Notes: generated from the letters alone by a model not told the origin. Shown: positions 45,800-57,542, counted from the first letter of the stretch. The stretch: DNA of 64,000 nucleotides from Spirodela intermedia (GCA_902729315.2 LR746273.1:5554001-5618000); one strand, 5' to 3'. Numbers and translations are program-made.

Positions 45800-47179
45800 A
45801 CTGAGCTGAGCTCACAGTCATCTCACCTGCCGCCTCTCATCACGGCGGAACCCTAATCCATTGTTTTTTGGCTAACGGTGGCGATCTTCTGAGCCCATGA
45901 AAGAAGGGGGGGGGGGGGGGGGTTGTGTCTGCATGGCATGCTAGAAATAGTAAAAAGGTCTTTTTTATTTTTCTTTTCCAGTGACAGCAGGCCAGGCTAG
46001 GCCTTCATCAAGCCCGGGCGATCATCTTCTGTGGGCTCTCACATGTTGGGTGATCTGAATTGGCTGGTTAGGATGTTGAGAGCCTATGAAATCATGATTC
46101 ATAAGCACTGATTAACCTGCTTCAAGTAGTAATTTCTCATTGTTCTTACGGTTGCCCTCACTGTAAGGTAGAGCGAGAGAGAGAGAGAGAGAGAGAGAAG
46201 ATTTGGGGCTTCTAAGAGATACTCTACTAGTGTATGAACTTACATAGGATAAAGATCAAGTTGGGATTTTCTAACCTAATTATGGAATGAAAAATGAAGA
46301 AATATTAGGAAAAAAAAAGTCTGACAACCATCTTAAAATCAGATTTCATGTAAATGCATCCAAGTTAGCGGCTCATGTGATAATACCCTTTTGGGCTTTT
46401 TGGCAAAATCCCAGGTCCTCTAAGAATATTAAAAAAATAAAATATGAGACTAATTTTAATCAATAACCTTGTCTACTCCTTGGTAAGGTGAACTTTGATA
46501 AGGGTATACTCACCATTATTTAAAATGCAGGGGTATTTTACAGTTACAAAAAAAAAACAGTATTCACATCACAGTTTCCACACAGTCAAATCTTAAATAA
46601 TAAAGGGTTAATTAGTAAAAAACACTCATTTTATAAATAAATAGGTGGGAGGGACGAGATAAACATTATTCATATTACAGTGTCCATACAATCAAATCCT
46701 ACAGAGTAAGGGGTTAGATTAGTAAAAAAGACTCATTTTATAAGTAAATCGGGGGAATGGTGAGATAAACATTATTCACATCACAGTGTCCAGACAATCA
46801 AATCCTGTATAGTACAGGGTTATATTAGTAAAAAAACACTCCCTTTATATAAATTGGGGACTGACGCGAGAACAGTATTTCACATCACAGTGTCCATGAA
46901 ATCATATCCTAAACAGTGAAGTGTTATTTTGTTAAAAAACTCTCTTTCTCTCTCTCACCGACTGGAGTGATCCCTGGGGTGAGGGGGGGATGGGGCCAAC
47001 TAGGGAGGGGGCTCCACCGCAGGACGAGGGGATCTCCGCTCTTCTTCTCCGGCGCAGGTTACCTTCTCTCTGAAGGTTTCCTCGGGGTTGTGAGGGAATG
47101 TGAGCTGCGGAGTTGCGCCGCTGCCGCTGCTGGGGCGTAAATCCTTTTCCTGATCCGGGGTCGTCGGGGTGGAAAGGCG
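45800..47179. other. Intergenic SUVR5 / bHLH, promoter repeats
   Basis: A G17 run at 45906-45922 lies 107 bases after the SUVR5 stop, probably in its 3' UTR. A (GA)n tract is at about 46171-46198. Four tandem copies of a roughly 105-base unit occupy about 46557-46945 (see separate entry). From 46960 the DNA is GC-rich and is likely the bHLH leader. No gene is seen. Confidence 0.6.
46557..46945 (+). repeat. Four tandem copies of a ~105-bp unit in the bHLH upstream region
   Basis: Copies begin at about 46557, 46663, 46769 and 46872 (spacing 106, 106, 103). Shared words are TTCACATCACAGTGTCCA, ATCAAATCCT, GGGTTA-ATTAGTAAAAAA and ACTCATTTTATAA. Copies differ by about 10-20 percent by eye. The last ends about 235 bases before the start codon. 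Confidence 0.9.
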
Positions 47180-48911
47180 ATGGATCCGCCGTCGCTGGTG
47201 TCCAAGGAGTCCCTGCCGGATCTGTGGGCGTTGCCGCAGGCCACGGCGGACTACGACGGCGGCGGCGGCGGCGGCGACGGGGGCGGCATGTTGTGGACGC
47301 GGTCGGCGACCGCCGGAGGGGTTCCCATGGGGCACAATTCTTTTTTCGCCGCGGTGGCCGGCCGCCAGGCTGCGGCGTCAGTCGAGGGATCGACGGTCAC
47401 GGAGCAGAGCGTGATGACCCGCGGGGGGCGGAAGCGGAGGGACTCGGGACCGCCGCTTGTGGCGGCGTCTGAGGATGATTCCTCGAAGCTCATCTCCTCG
47501 TGCAGCGGCAATGAGCTGGTATGATCTGTCTGGATCATACTCCCCCTGTGCCTCCTCCGCTCTGATTTTTCTGGCTGCGTGTGTTGCATGATCTTATATC
47601 CTTTACAGTTTGATTATTGCCGCTCTGTTACCTTTTTTGGGGTTCATCATAAGATCTACGCAAGCTCATCGAGTTATCTCGGCCAAATTCTCGTAGAAAT
47701 GATGCTCCGTGCGAAGATAGTGGGAGGAAAGGAAAGAACTAGACAACTTCTGCTTTGGGAGTCAATCCCTCCGGAAGTCCCACAAATCTTCGACAGTGAA
47801 TTTTTTTTCCTGCTGACGACAGGGATTAGTGCCTGATTAATCCCACATAATTTGTTGCCCAAAATCTCTTTTACATTGATCCTGTACCGTTTCTATGATT
47901 TTTAGAGATTTGAGTTCATCGTTTGATTGTTCATGAGAAAACCCATCAGGCGAAAATAGTGGGTGAACTTCCAGGCTCTGCAGAATCTCATATGTTTCTG
48001 TTCAGGTGAGGTTGTAGAGTTAAATCATCCTCTGGTCTCAGGAGCCCAGCTCGATTCTTCTAAATTCATCCCAGGATCATATACTGTGAGTGTATTTTTC
48101 TTCTTTTTTCTTTTTTCATCAGAGGTCAATGAATTGTGTTCTCATTCTGTGCAGACAGAATCTGAAGCTAAACGCCTCAAAGCCGATGGCCAGAGAGAGG
48201 ATGGCCATGGAGAAGAACCCAAGGCTGAGGCCGAAGTCAACTCTGGGGCCTGCCACAAGAGGGGAAACCAGGCCTCTCAGTCCTCCGTGGCTCCAAAGCA
48301 GGACTACATCCATGTCAGAGCAAGAAGAGGGCAAGCCACAGACAGCCACAGTCTTGCAGAACGAGTAAGCCCTCTTGCTGCTGGAGATTAATTTTCGATC
48401 CTCGGGGCAGAAATGCCTCATTAGCTGGTGTTAGTCGCGTATATCAACACACTGATGAATGCAGTAAATACGAACCAAGGACATCATCTCAAAGTTAGAT
48501 CCAATGCGCGACTTTACAAGCGCCGCATTATTCCACTTTGTATTCGCTTAGAACAAGTTGGTGAGATCGCCATTTCGGAGGTCTTTATGCATGCCATGCT
48601 TCAGAATGGTCTCCAGAATCTTGCCAACTATTAGTATGCATGATGATTTGTGCCGGAATTAGCAATGGGCCATTTAAAGAATGGTTCTTGGGAGGATGGT
48701 TGCTCTCAGAATCCCACAATAACTTTGCTGTGATTATCATAGTTGTTAAAAATAGGTCAATGAGGCGATTGATTTCCTGACCGGAGTCTTCTTCTTTTGG
48801 TTGGGGGGGCAGGCCAGGAGAGAGAAGATCAGCGAGAGGATGAAGATTCTTCAGGATCTGGTCCCCGGCTGCAACAAGGTTCAGATCCATCCGTTTATGC
48901 TTTCTTGATTC

Positions 48912-48956
<45 letters not shown>

Positions 48957-49255
48957 GGAGATAATTCGAATCTGAAAGGCCCAGCGGGCAGGCTGAAGAT
49001 GTTCTTGAAGCGTCTTCTCATGCAGGATTTTTAATGGCCAGGTGATCGGGAAAGCATTGGTGCTTGATGAGATAATTAATTACATCCAGTCTCTACAGCA
49101 CCAGGTTGAGGTACGCCTCTGTCTGTCTCTCTCTCTATAGGTTTCCTGCTTAGCCCACAATGCTCTCAAAGAGGCCAACGGCGGCCCCATAATGGGTCTG
49201 AACGGCCCAGTATCATAAAACGTCAAAGGCATCCTACATGGGCCACAGCCCATCA

Positions 49256-49290
<35 letters not shown>

Positions 49291-49672
49291 ACGTACCTGC
49301 TTAGCCCACTACCCTTGCAGTTCCTGTCGATGAAGCTTGAAGCGCTCAGTGCTCCCACGAGTCACTCCATGGAAGGATTTCCAGAAGATGTAAGACATTA
49401 AGATTAAATTTTTTAGATCAACTGGATAAAGCTCGATGATATATACATTAAACTCGCCGAATTTAAAAACTCTATCTGGGTTTTTATTATTGATATATAT
49501 ATTTTTAATGGTTCTGACGACGATCTGGGTTGGTGCCGTCCAGGCATTTGACACCACCTCTCGGCTGGCCTTCAACAACCACCCACCGCCACCAAGGGAA
49601 TACGGCCAGGGATCGTCTGAGTGGCTCCACATGCAGGTTGGACCTGGCTTCAAAAGGGCTGCCGGATCATGA
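47180..49672 (+). CDS. BHLH79: bHLH transcription factor, bHLH79-like
   Basis: This is a nuclear basic helix-loop-helix factor of the subfamily containing Arabidopsis bHLH79 and BIGPETAL/CIB relatives, which bind E-boxes and regulate growth. Six exons: 47180-47518, 48155-48364, 48813-48878, 49042-49110, 49321-49389, 49544-49672 (TGA); 293 residues. The N-terminus ([16 protein letters not shown]), the GGRKRRDS motif and [13 protein letters not shown] match the subfamily. The bHLH spans about 170-226: [19 protein letters not shown], then [19 protein letters not shown] and [19 protein letters not shown]. His178, Glu182 and Arg186 form the H-E-R E-box contact set. The C-terminus ends [15 protein letters not shown], also typical. 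Exons 3, 4 and 5 are all multiples of three, so any can be skipped in frame. Retaining intron 2 gives a stop after eight residues, before helix 1. Confidence 0.93.
48914..48952 (+). repeat. (AG)n microsatellite in bHLH intron 3
   Basis: About 19 AG units lie between exon 3 and exon 4. They are complementary to the (TC)n in the next intron. Confidence 0.95.
49258..49289 (+). repeat. (TC)n microsatellite in bHLH intron 4
   Basis: About 15 TC units lie between exon 4 and exon 5, 30 bases before the exon 5 acceptor. They are complementary to the (AG)n in intron 3. Confidence 0.95.
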
Positions 49673-49861
49673 AGTCTGGGACCCCCCTTTCTCTCTCTTC
49701 TCTCTCTCTCTCCTCTGCAGGCTACTCTTTTCATCTAAGACGGGAAAGCTACTGGTTCAGGGTAACCCCATGACGTTACCTTTAGGGTAGTAATAATAAG
49801 AGTCTACTTTGAATGTCAGAAGCTGTGCTCTTACTCTGAGCTTTCCCTGTGGAAGTCAAAA

Positions 49862-49898
<37 letters not shown>

Positions 49899-50503
49899 GA
49901 TATGCGTCAAAAGTGACATGGACTTGAATGCTCAATGGTGTCATGACCTTGAGCTCTCATTCTTCGGGCTTTTCCCTGGCTCGGGCGGGGCCTCATAAGC
50001 CTCGGCCCGCTCGCCAATCTTTCTGTGCACGAACAACAGGAACAAAACAACTCAAGAGGACCAATGAAACTATCAACAGTCATCGGGTAGATGATCACCA
50101 CGGAGAGAGACTGCCGCTGACAGTTCTGGTGGTGAGGCGGCGGTTTTCTCAAAACTTCCACATGTACGAGGGAGGATGAACAAGCCCCCTCCTCTCAGGC
50201 ATAAGCGCCGACCGCTGCTGCCGCCATTGCTGAGACAACTAGAGATGAATGAATCGAACAGCTCACCTGTGGGTCATGAGCTGCACCTCTAACATTCACC
50301 GTTGCTGCCGCCGCCGCCGCAGCCCGCGTTGAAACAGCTAGAAATGAATGAATTGAATGCCGGCCCGGCCACGGGTCAAAGGCCGCCGCAAAATGCCGCC
50401 ACTGCCACCACCCAGGTCGAAACAACCAGAGAAATGAATGAATCGAATGTGCCACCTATGGCTCATGGAGATGGCAGCGGCTCCGCCAGAGCCACGGGGA
50501 TCG
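49673..50503. other. Convergent intergenic region bHLH / GALT with tandem repeats
   Basis: (CT)n tracts lie at about 49682-49712 and 49863-49897. Next to the GALT stop codon, three imperfect copies of a 90-100-base unit occupy about 50203-50465. Their cores are ACTAGAGATGAATGAATCGAA (split: ACTAGAGATG then AATGAATCGAA) at 50238, CTAGAAATGAATGAATTGAA at 50338, and GAGAAATGAATGAATCGAA at 50429. They probably sit in the GALT 3' UTR. No gene is seen. Confidence 0.65.
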
Positions 50504-53500
50504 TCATCTCATGTTGCAGCACTGGGGCCGCCCGGCCTGGAGCTTGTCCCACATGCAGAGCATCTGGCGGGGCGACTGGTAGTGGGCGGTGTAGTAGTCG
50601 TCGATGCATCCAAACTGGCAGAACTTGACGTCATGGACATATGCCACCGGCCTCGTTGTGTTGAACAGCTCGACCCACATTCCCATGCTCACGTCCTCCA
50701 TCTTAAATAGCTGCATATGATGGAAATCGTCGACCCACATTATGTGAAATGATGTTGTCTAAGTTTAATCATCAAGATTAAATAAACGAGGAATGGAATT
50801 TACCCTCAATGTGTGCCTCTCGAATCCAGAGAAAATAAAGCGTGCAATGTCAGAGGAGATAATGTAGCCAGGCCCATTTGCATAGGGGGGATAATCTTCC
50901 TCGGGCCATTCCTGGGTTTTGAGAAAAGAAGGCAAAGGTTAGCATTTGGCTGGAGAAATTAGTGGCATGAAAGCATAAATTGGAATTCACAGAGAGAAAA
51001 TAAATACAGGAATTCCTAAGCAGCGTCACTTTTTATGTCACTTCAAGTGTTTCTCATTAATACATGATCTCTGCTGACCCACATGATGACTAGAAATTGG
51101 GACCTTGTAAAGCTGACGAACTATTCCTGAAGAAAAGAATGCATTCTATGCCGAAATCGATTTTCAGGTTACACCGAGCCTGGCAAAGATTAGGGTTCAT
51201 GCGTAGTTGGATGCACAGAGCCAGATGGTAGCCACTGGAGCTACAGTCCGTGTAGTTATCATTCTTTGAAGTGAACCTCGCTTTCAGTGAGTCGTTTAAT
51301 AAATCCGATGCGTAGAAAATGGGGATCCAATGTTCAGGAGGTATTGCATTTACAACTTCATTTTCTCACAGAAATGAAATAACCATCCATCAGCCTTTAC
51401 TTTGTTTCACCTATTAATTCTAAAAGGACGACCAACCAACCGCATCTCTAGAAGATCAGTGGGTGATACTACAGATAGGAATAGAGAATAACACAAAGAA
51501 CATTAAAATTTGATAGGAAAGTTGTGTTGGAAAGACACTCTTTTGGTAGATCCCAGACGGTATTTCCACTGGTGCCATAGAACTTAATACCTCAAGGCAA
51601 CAATTCAAACATATTTATGTATTCTAGGAAACAATGTTAATTTATGACGTGACAGGATATGGGTGTTTAGTACCTCATATGTGACTGCCCACTTGCCCTC
51701 TCGCAATGGCTTGTGGTAATAATTTATGTTCCCCACATAGAAACTTTGTCCATTGGGAACTTCCTTTATTTCCCTAAGCACTGCATCAACTCTAACAAAG
51801 GTATCATCATCACACTTCATGATATACTTCGCAGATGCAGCATGTACCTGTTTCAAGCAAAAGACAAAAGTTACCACATGTCAAAGCAATATGTTATGTT
51901 ATTACGAATTATAAAGTTCAACTATAATTATGTTTAAGGCTTGTATGCAGTGCTTACCCCGTACTCACAAATAGAAAGAGTCTTCAAAACGACAAGATCA
52001 TAGCTGTCCATAAATGGTACGATAATGATATCACCAAAGAACTCTGCTTCTTTCATTAGCTCTAAATTAACTTCCTTCCTTGCATGCTGCAGTCAAGAAA
52101 AAAAACCCTAAGAAAGAATCCACCATACAGATTACTCAGTACCATGAAAAGTCAATAGAGTAGCAATGAATTTTACCATGGCGACGAAAAAACGTGCCAC
52201 CACATTCTGTGATTTTCTTGTTGATTGCATCCATGACTTTCTCACAGCCATTCTTTCAGCAAAATGATTGCCAGCTGAAAGAATGCCAATAAAGAGTTCA
52301 ACGGGATTATCAGGTAGTGGTGGTGCTTGCCATCTGCTGTTCATTTCCAAATGCCTTTGGGGGGCAAAGCTAGGGTGTGATGTGGGCAAGGATAAAGCAA
52401 AAATGGATTGCACATCAAGGTCCCCATTCAATGAGAACCCAGTGGCATCCTCAAGAACAAACCCCTGCAGATAAAGCATATTGTCAGAGCTAATTGGCAG
52501 AACAAATGATAAAACGAAAAAACCAATAAAATGAACAACGACGGAATCTTTGAGAATGCACTTACTGTGCGATACGGAAATGAGGTAATGTGCCTCCCAT
52601 CAACATTGACGTGGTAACCTTCAAGACCAGCACTAAGCGTGAGGACGAAAAGCTTTTCTTCAGCAAATGGATATGGCCAATCAATTGAGACCTTCTTCGT
52701 TCGACCAATCAATCGATTTAACCACCATGCTGTCTTTGACTCCTCTGAGTGATCATCATCGTCTCGAATCCACTTCTCGCATTTCACAAGCCCGTCAACT
52801 GCGTGCAGAGAACATTTCAACCAAGTTAAGAATGAAATCGGTCAGAAAGTTGCCTAAAGTCAACTATCATCACCCACGGGAAGCATGACGCAATAAGCCC
52901 AAACCAGGGCAGTAACTCCCTCAACCCACCACCGACGCAAACCTTGAAATTACGGAATTTTGGTGAATAAATGCAGCAGCTGACTACGAAAATAGAGCCA
53001 GACTACTATTTTTCCATGACAACGATATATATATTTTTTCCAAAATATAATACAAGCCTAGGATGCAGAATAAAGCATAGTTATGAATGGCCACACAAAA
53101 TACCTCTCTCTTCGTCTGCCCTGGACTTCCATCCTTCGCACCTTAGGGGAGTTCCCCATTGCATGCGGTAGCACGTGTTCTGTTCGATCACAGGCTTACC
53201 ACTCCAGTCTCCCTTCAGCCGAGGATTGAAGTGGAGTATCCTTGGTGGCTCCTCGCCATCCACATTCTTGAGGCCCTGCAGCTCCATCATGAACTGAGAA
53301 ACCATCACTGCCTGATCCCCCTCCCTGGGCACCGATATCTTCGGATCGAACTCGGCATGTGCCTGGTACGGCCTTGCAACGAGCGTAATGTGAGACCCTA
53401 ACGTCAGCCCGCAGGGAATTACCAGCACCCTACCCCTCTCCCGAAACTCATTCCCCGACAGCGAGATCGAGTGAGGGCACGACTCTTCAGTCCCGTTTCT

Positions 53501-54019
53501 CTCCTCCACCGCCGCTGTCACAGCAGCTGCCAATTTCCCCGACTTAAGGTCCCTGAACACCTCCATGCCGATCCTCCATGCATGAGCGGCGGACTTATGG
53601 AGCTCGGAAAACGATCCGCCGTTTTTGTCCATACCCTCAAAAATCATGTGCAGCGAAGCCGTTGCGGATCCCCGGCCGGGGCTGCCCCCCTGATCGGCGG
53701 ACGACGGCGGGATCAACGCAGGTACCCGGAAGGAGAACTTCTCCGGGCGAAGAGGAGCACCTCTCTGGAGGATCTCCTCCTCGCTATCCAGAGGATGAAG
53801 CTTCCGGTGCACGGACCCCCCAAGATTCCCGGCAGATTCGAAACCGCCACCGTCGCCGGCGCCGTCGGCGGAGAAAGAGTAGGTGGCGACCCGTGCAAGC
53901 ATCCATGGGAGCTCGCAGCCCAGGAGGAGGACATACACTGCCGCCACCGCCGATGTCATCCAGAATAACCGGTGCCGCTTCAGCCAGATACCAGGCTCCA
54001 TCCTCCCCTTCCCCCTCAT
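50504..54019 (-). CDS. GALT6: Hydroxyproline O-galactosyltransferase (GALT6-like, GT31 with galectin domain)
   Basis: GT31 enzymes of this type add the first galactose to hydroxyproline of arabinogalactan proteins in the Golgi. Seven exons (5' to 3' on minus): 54019-53104, 52798-52566, 52464-52177, 52086-51958, 51847-51674, 50911-50804, 50710-50504; 684 residues, close to the usual 680. The ATG at 54019 ([12 protein letters not shown]) is chosen because the longer frame begins at a TTG; 54001 is an alternative ATG. A single signal anchor is at about residues 18-38 ([17 protein letters not shown]). The galectin domain at about 190-385 has [18 protein letters not shown] and [10 protein letters not shown]. 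The catalytic domain follows: [37 protein letters not shown], the [10 protein letters not shown] metal site (Asp535-537) and [15 protein letters not shown]3 or GALT5 cannot be excluded without alignment. It is convergent with the bHLH gene. Confidence 0.92.
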
Positions 54020-55484
54020 CTCCTCCCAAACAAGCAGATCCCCCTCCCCCCACCACCCCGCCGGAAATGCCGCCGAAAATGCCGCCGGAGGAGGTGCAGG
54101 AGCAGAAGAGGGAAGCCGCCGAGGAGGAATCCCCAACCCTAACCCTGGATTTCTAGCAGGCAGAGCGAGGAGGAAGAAGAAGGTGGAAGGGGCTACCAGC
54201 CTGCGGCCGTAGAAAGCCGCTCATATTCAAACGTGGACGGCACCGAGTAGCGGGCCCACTCCACCCGAAATTGGTGACGGCCGACCGTTTCCTGTAAACT
54301 CAAGCCAGCGTACTTTATTCCCAGAAATCATAAATTGTATCTATACTCTTTCCGGTCAGCCAGATACTGGGCCCCACACGCTAGTTGGTTCAAAATTACT
54401 AGCCCCGGTCCGGCCCGACCCGAACCGAACAGCACATGGTCAAGGTCCGGGCTCCTTACGGTCCGACACTGGTCCACTGGACCCCAATCGGCCCGGCCGG
54501 CCCCGTGACAGTGGGGTTTAAAGAATCTTATTCGGATATTTCTGAGTAACAGAATAACCTGAATTAATTAATTAGTTATTATTTTATTAATGATGAGAGA
54601 GAGAAAAAGACAATATGAGGCGACAGTTGGAACGCGTCGGGAGTAGCTACTCTTTCTTGGCTAATGAGGAAAAAGAGTTGTCGATTGCGACGGTGGAGGT
54701 ACCGAAACGAATCTTTGCGTGGCTGGCCCTGGTTTCGCTAGAGGAAAGCGGGCCCACCTTACTACACGTCTAGAATCTTCCGCACACCAGCTGCCTTCCA
54801 ATGGGCAAGTGGGCCCGGACAGCTCCCGCGGCCTCTCGGTGCTTTCGACCCGGTGCAAAACGGCATCGCGTTCAATCGACTCGGCCGATCCCTATCCATT
54901 AGAAGACCCGGGGTTTTTAAAAATAAAAAATGATATAAATACACATGCATTTATACTCAGCCGTCTGACGGTATCCAATCGCTCTCTCTCTCGCCGCATA
55001 TGGCCGCACACCGGCTCTGAAGTCAAAGTCATATCGCGGAAGCGAGATTGAACGAAATTTCAAATCTGACGAAAATAGCATTTTTACCTTAATTAGAAAG
55101 GTAAAATGGTAACTTCGAGGGGTCTCGTCCGGAGAGCCCAGTCAACTACGAACGTTGACCACATATCCCAACGACCTTCTCCGAGATCTATGGTATCCAT
55201 GGTCGGGGTAACGCAGACTCATTAATGATGCAAACGCATGAGAGAGAGTCGCTAGCGACCGTGAGAGGAACAGTAGAGGAAGTGGCTTTAATGGTGATGA
55301 CCCATGAGAGAGAGAGAGAGAGGAGGCCTGTCAAATGATACATCCCAGGACAGCGAGAGCGGTACATGATATGTATCTAGAGAGAGAGAGATAGAGAGAT
55401 ATGTACAAAGGAGAGGAGAGGGAGAGATTTAATTGTGTAATCCCGCGACAGGCAACAGCGGCAGAGGTATATAAAGAGACTCGG

Positions 55485-55533
<49 letters not shown>

Positions 55534-55781
55534 TAGAGACAACCGCTTTAATGGTATGATCCCACAAGAGAGAGAGAGAGAGAGAGAGGAGCCGCTTTAA
55601 TGGTATAATCTCACAATAGAGAGAGAGAAAGAGAGAGACGTAAGTAGAGAGAGGGAGATAGAACCGCTTTAAACGAGGGAGAGGGAGAGCTTTCGTAGTT
55701 GGTCTCCGCCTTTAGCGAGCAGACGACTGCAGGTGGGGAGGGGGTGGAGAGGAGAGGAGAGGATTTCTTGGGGGAGGAAGG
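54020..55781. other. Intergenic GALT / LTPG; promoters and (GA)n repeats
   Basis: AACCCTAACCCT (telo-box dimer) at 54135-54146 lies in the GALT leader. The 54150-54530 stretch is GC-rich, then the DNA is mixed. From 55230 on there are many (GA)n runs, the longest at 55488-55530. The phrase GCTTTAATGGT-TGA occurs at about 55285, 55546 and 55593, each followed by GAGAGA, so this is a degenerate tandem unit. TATATAAAG at 55468-55476 is a candidate TATA box for LTPG; a start about 30 bases on would give a (GA)-rich leader of about 280 bases. Confidence 0.55.
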
Positions 55782-56144
55782 ATGGCCGGAGGAAGGAAGG
55801 GGGGCTGGAGAGCGGCGGCCGTGGCGGTGGTGGTGGCGGCGCTGTGGCTGTCAGCGGCGGTGGAGACGGCGAACGGGGACTTTGCGACGGACCAGACGGA
55901 GTGCGCCGATGCGCTGGTGGGGCTGTCGACGTGCTTGACGTACGTGGAGGGGACGGCGAAGGCGCCGACGCCGGATTGCTGCGCCGGGCTGAAGCAGGTG
56001 ATGGCGAAGAGCCCAAAGTGCCTGTGCATCCTTATCAAGGACCGCAACAACCCACAGCTCGGTTTGAAGATCGACGCCAACAGATCGATGTCTCTCCCCT
56101 CCGTCTGCAACGTCCGCTCCAACATCTCCCACTGCCCCGGTAAC

Positions 56145-56198
<54 letters not shown>

Positions 56199-56411
56199 AC
56201 TTTCTTCTCGGTCTTCTTTACGATACAGAGAAAGACACTAAGGACCCTTTCTTGCGTGATCTCTCCTTCTTCTTCCTGAACGGGAGAGAGAGAGAGAGAG
56301 AGAGAGGGATGCACTGTGAGCTTCTTTCTATCGTTTGTGTGAGTGAGAGAGGAGAGAGAGAGAGAGAGATGCACCATGATGCGTGAGTTTTTTTCTATCG
56401 TATGTGTGAGT

Positions 56412-56452
<41 letters not shown>

Positions 56453-56815
56453 TTTTGACGTGCATCTCAATTGCAGCTCTGCTAAATCTTGACCCGAACT
56501 CGAAGGAAGCGGCGATCTTCACTCAGTTTGGGGGGGGCTCCACCAAGAGCACCAACGCCACAACCAGCATCGGTAACACCTCCTCTCCACCCTCTCCCCA
56601 CTCCGTCTCTCCCGTTTCTCACCTCCCACCCCCCCTCCCCCCACCCTTTTACTTCTTCCGCAGAGTCGGGGGTCCCCAGCAGCAGCACATTACCGAGCGG
56701 GGGTCACAGCGCCGGCGACCAGCCGACGGTGGGCAGTGCCTCCACGGTCGGTGCCCATCTCCTGGCGACGACGCTGGTCTGGATCTCCTCCCTCGCCGCC
56801 CTGCTGCTCACCTAG
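55782..56815 (+). CDS. Non-specific lipid transfer protein, GPI-anchored (LTPG/YLS3-like)
   Basis: LTPGs are secreted, GPI-anchored proteins that bind and move lipids for cuticle, suberin or pollen wall. Three exons: 55782-56139, 56477-56572, 56664-56815 (TAG); 201 residues. A signal peptide covers about residues 1-32 (AAAVAVVVAALWLSAAVETA). The eight-cysteine motif is complete: Cys41, 51, 66, 67, 80, 82, 109 and 118, with the pattern C-x9-C-x14-CC-x12-CxC-x26-C-x8-C. A Ser/Thr/Gly-rich stalk follows (about 140-180), then a hydrophobic tail (LLATTLVWISSLAALLLT) expected for GPI attachment. The motif LIKDRNNPQLGLKI is typical of the YLS3/LTPG5-6 branch. Intron 1 (56140-56476) is packed with complementary (CT)n and (GA)n tracts. 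Confidence 0.92.
56140..56476 (+). repeat. Self-complementary (CT)n/(GA)n intron 1 of LTPG
   Basis: (CT)n at 56146-56194 begins 7 bases after the donor. (GA)n tracts follow at 56284-56308, about 56349-56370 and 56413-56450, the last ending 26 bases before the acceptor. Two related units also occur, both with TTCTATCGT-TGTGTGAGTGAGAGA (about 56327-56352 and 56392-56420). Confidence 0.9.
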
Positions 56816-57022
56816 CGCCGCATTTCCTGGTCGCCGTCGTCGGCGCCGCCTGCTTCCCTAGTCAAACAGTATTTTGTGGTAACTTCAAACTCCTCCGCCC
56901 ACATGTTCCCTCTAGCCTGTCTCTCACCCATCCATCTCTCTCTCTCTCCACGTGTTGAGCAGTGTGTGTTGTTTTCTTTCCTGTACTCTCTCGTTGTCCA
57001 TAGTCCTATCGTCTCTCTCTCA

Positions 57023-57054
<32 letters not shown>

Positions 57055-57497
57055 TTCTGGCTACTCCGTCGGAGCAAGAAGAGTATTCACTGCTCTCTCA
57101 CCATCTCCATTTTCCTGCTACTCACCTGTGCAAGAGAATTCGCTGCTCTCTTTGTGAGACGGTATTTAGTGGGGTTGCCTGGGATCCGCTGTGGGGAGTG
57201 AATGCGGGGGGCCGAGGGCATTGAAGGCCGAGGAGGTCGATCCGGAGGAGGCGCCGGGGCGCATTAAAAGGAGGGGCGTCTGAGGATGTTGTGGCCTGCA
57301 GCGGCGACGGAGGAGACGCATTGCCTACGGACAACCCCCCCTTCATCCGTTAATGCTCCTCATCTTCCTTCCCTGTCCGTCTTGACCGTCAGAAAGAGAG
57401 AGAGAGAGAGAGAGGCACAGAGTCTGGAGTCCCAAGTTGGCCTTGTTTGATGACAGAGAGACAGAGAGGGTCTCTAGATTCTCCACTTGGACCTTGG

Positions 57498-57542
<45 letters not shown>

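Noticed and set aside
54020-54136. N-terminal extension of the GALT protein by 39 residues
   Set aside because: The longer frame starts at a TTG; the first ATG is at 54019, directly before the expected short cytosolic tail and signal anchor.
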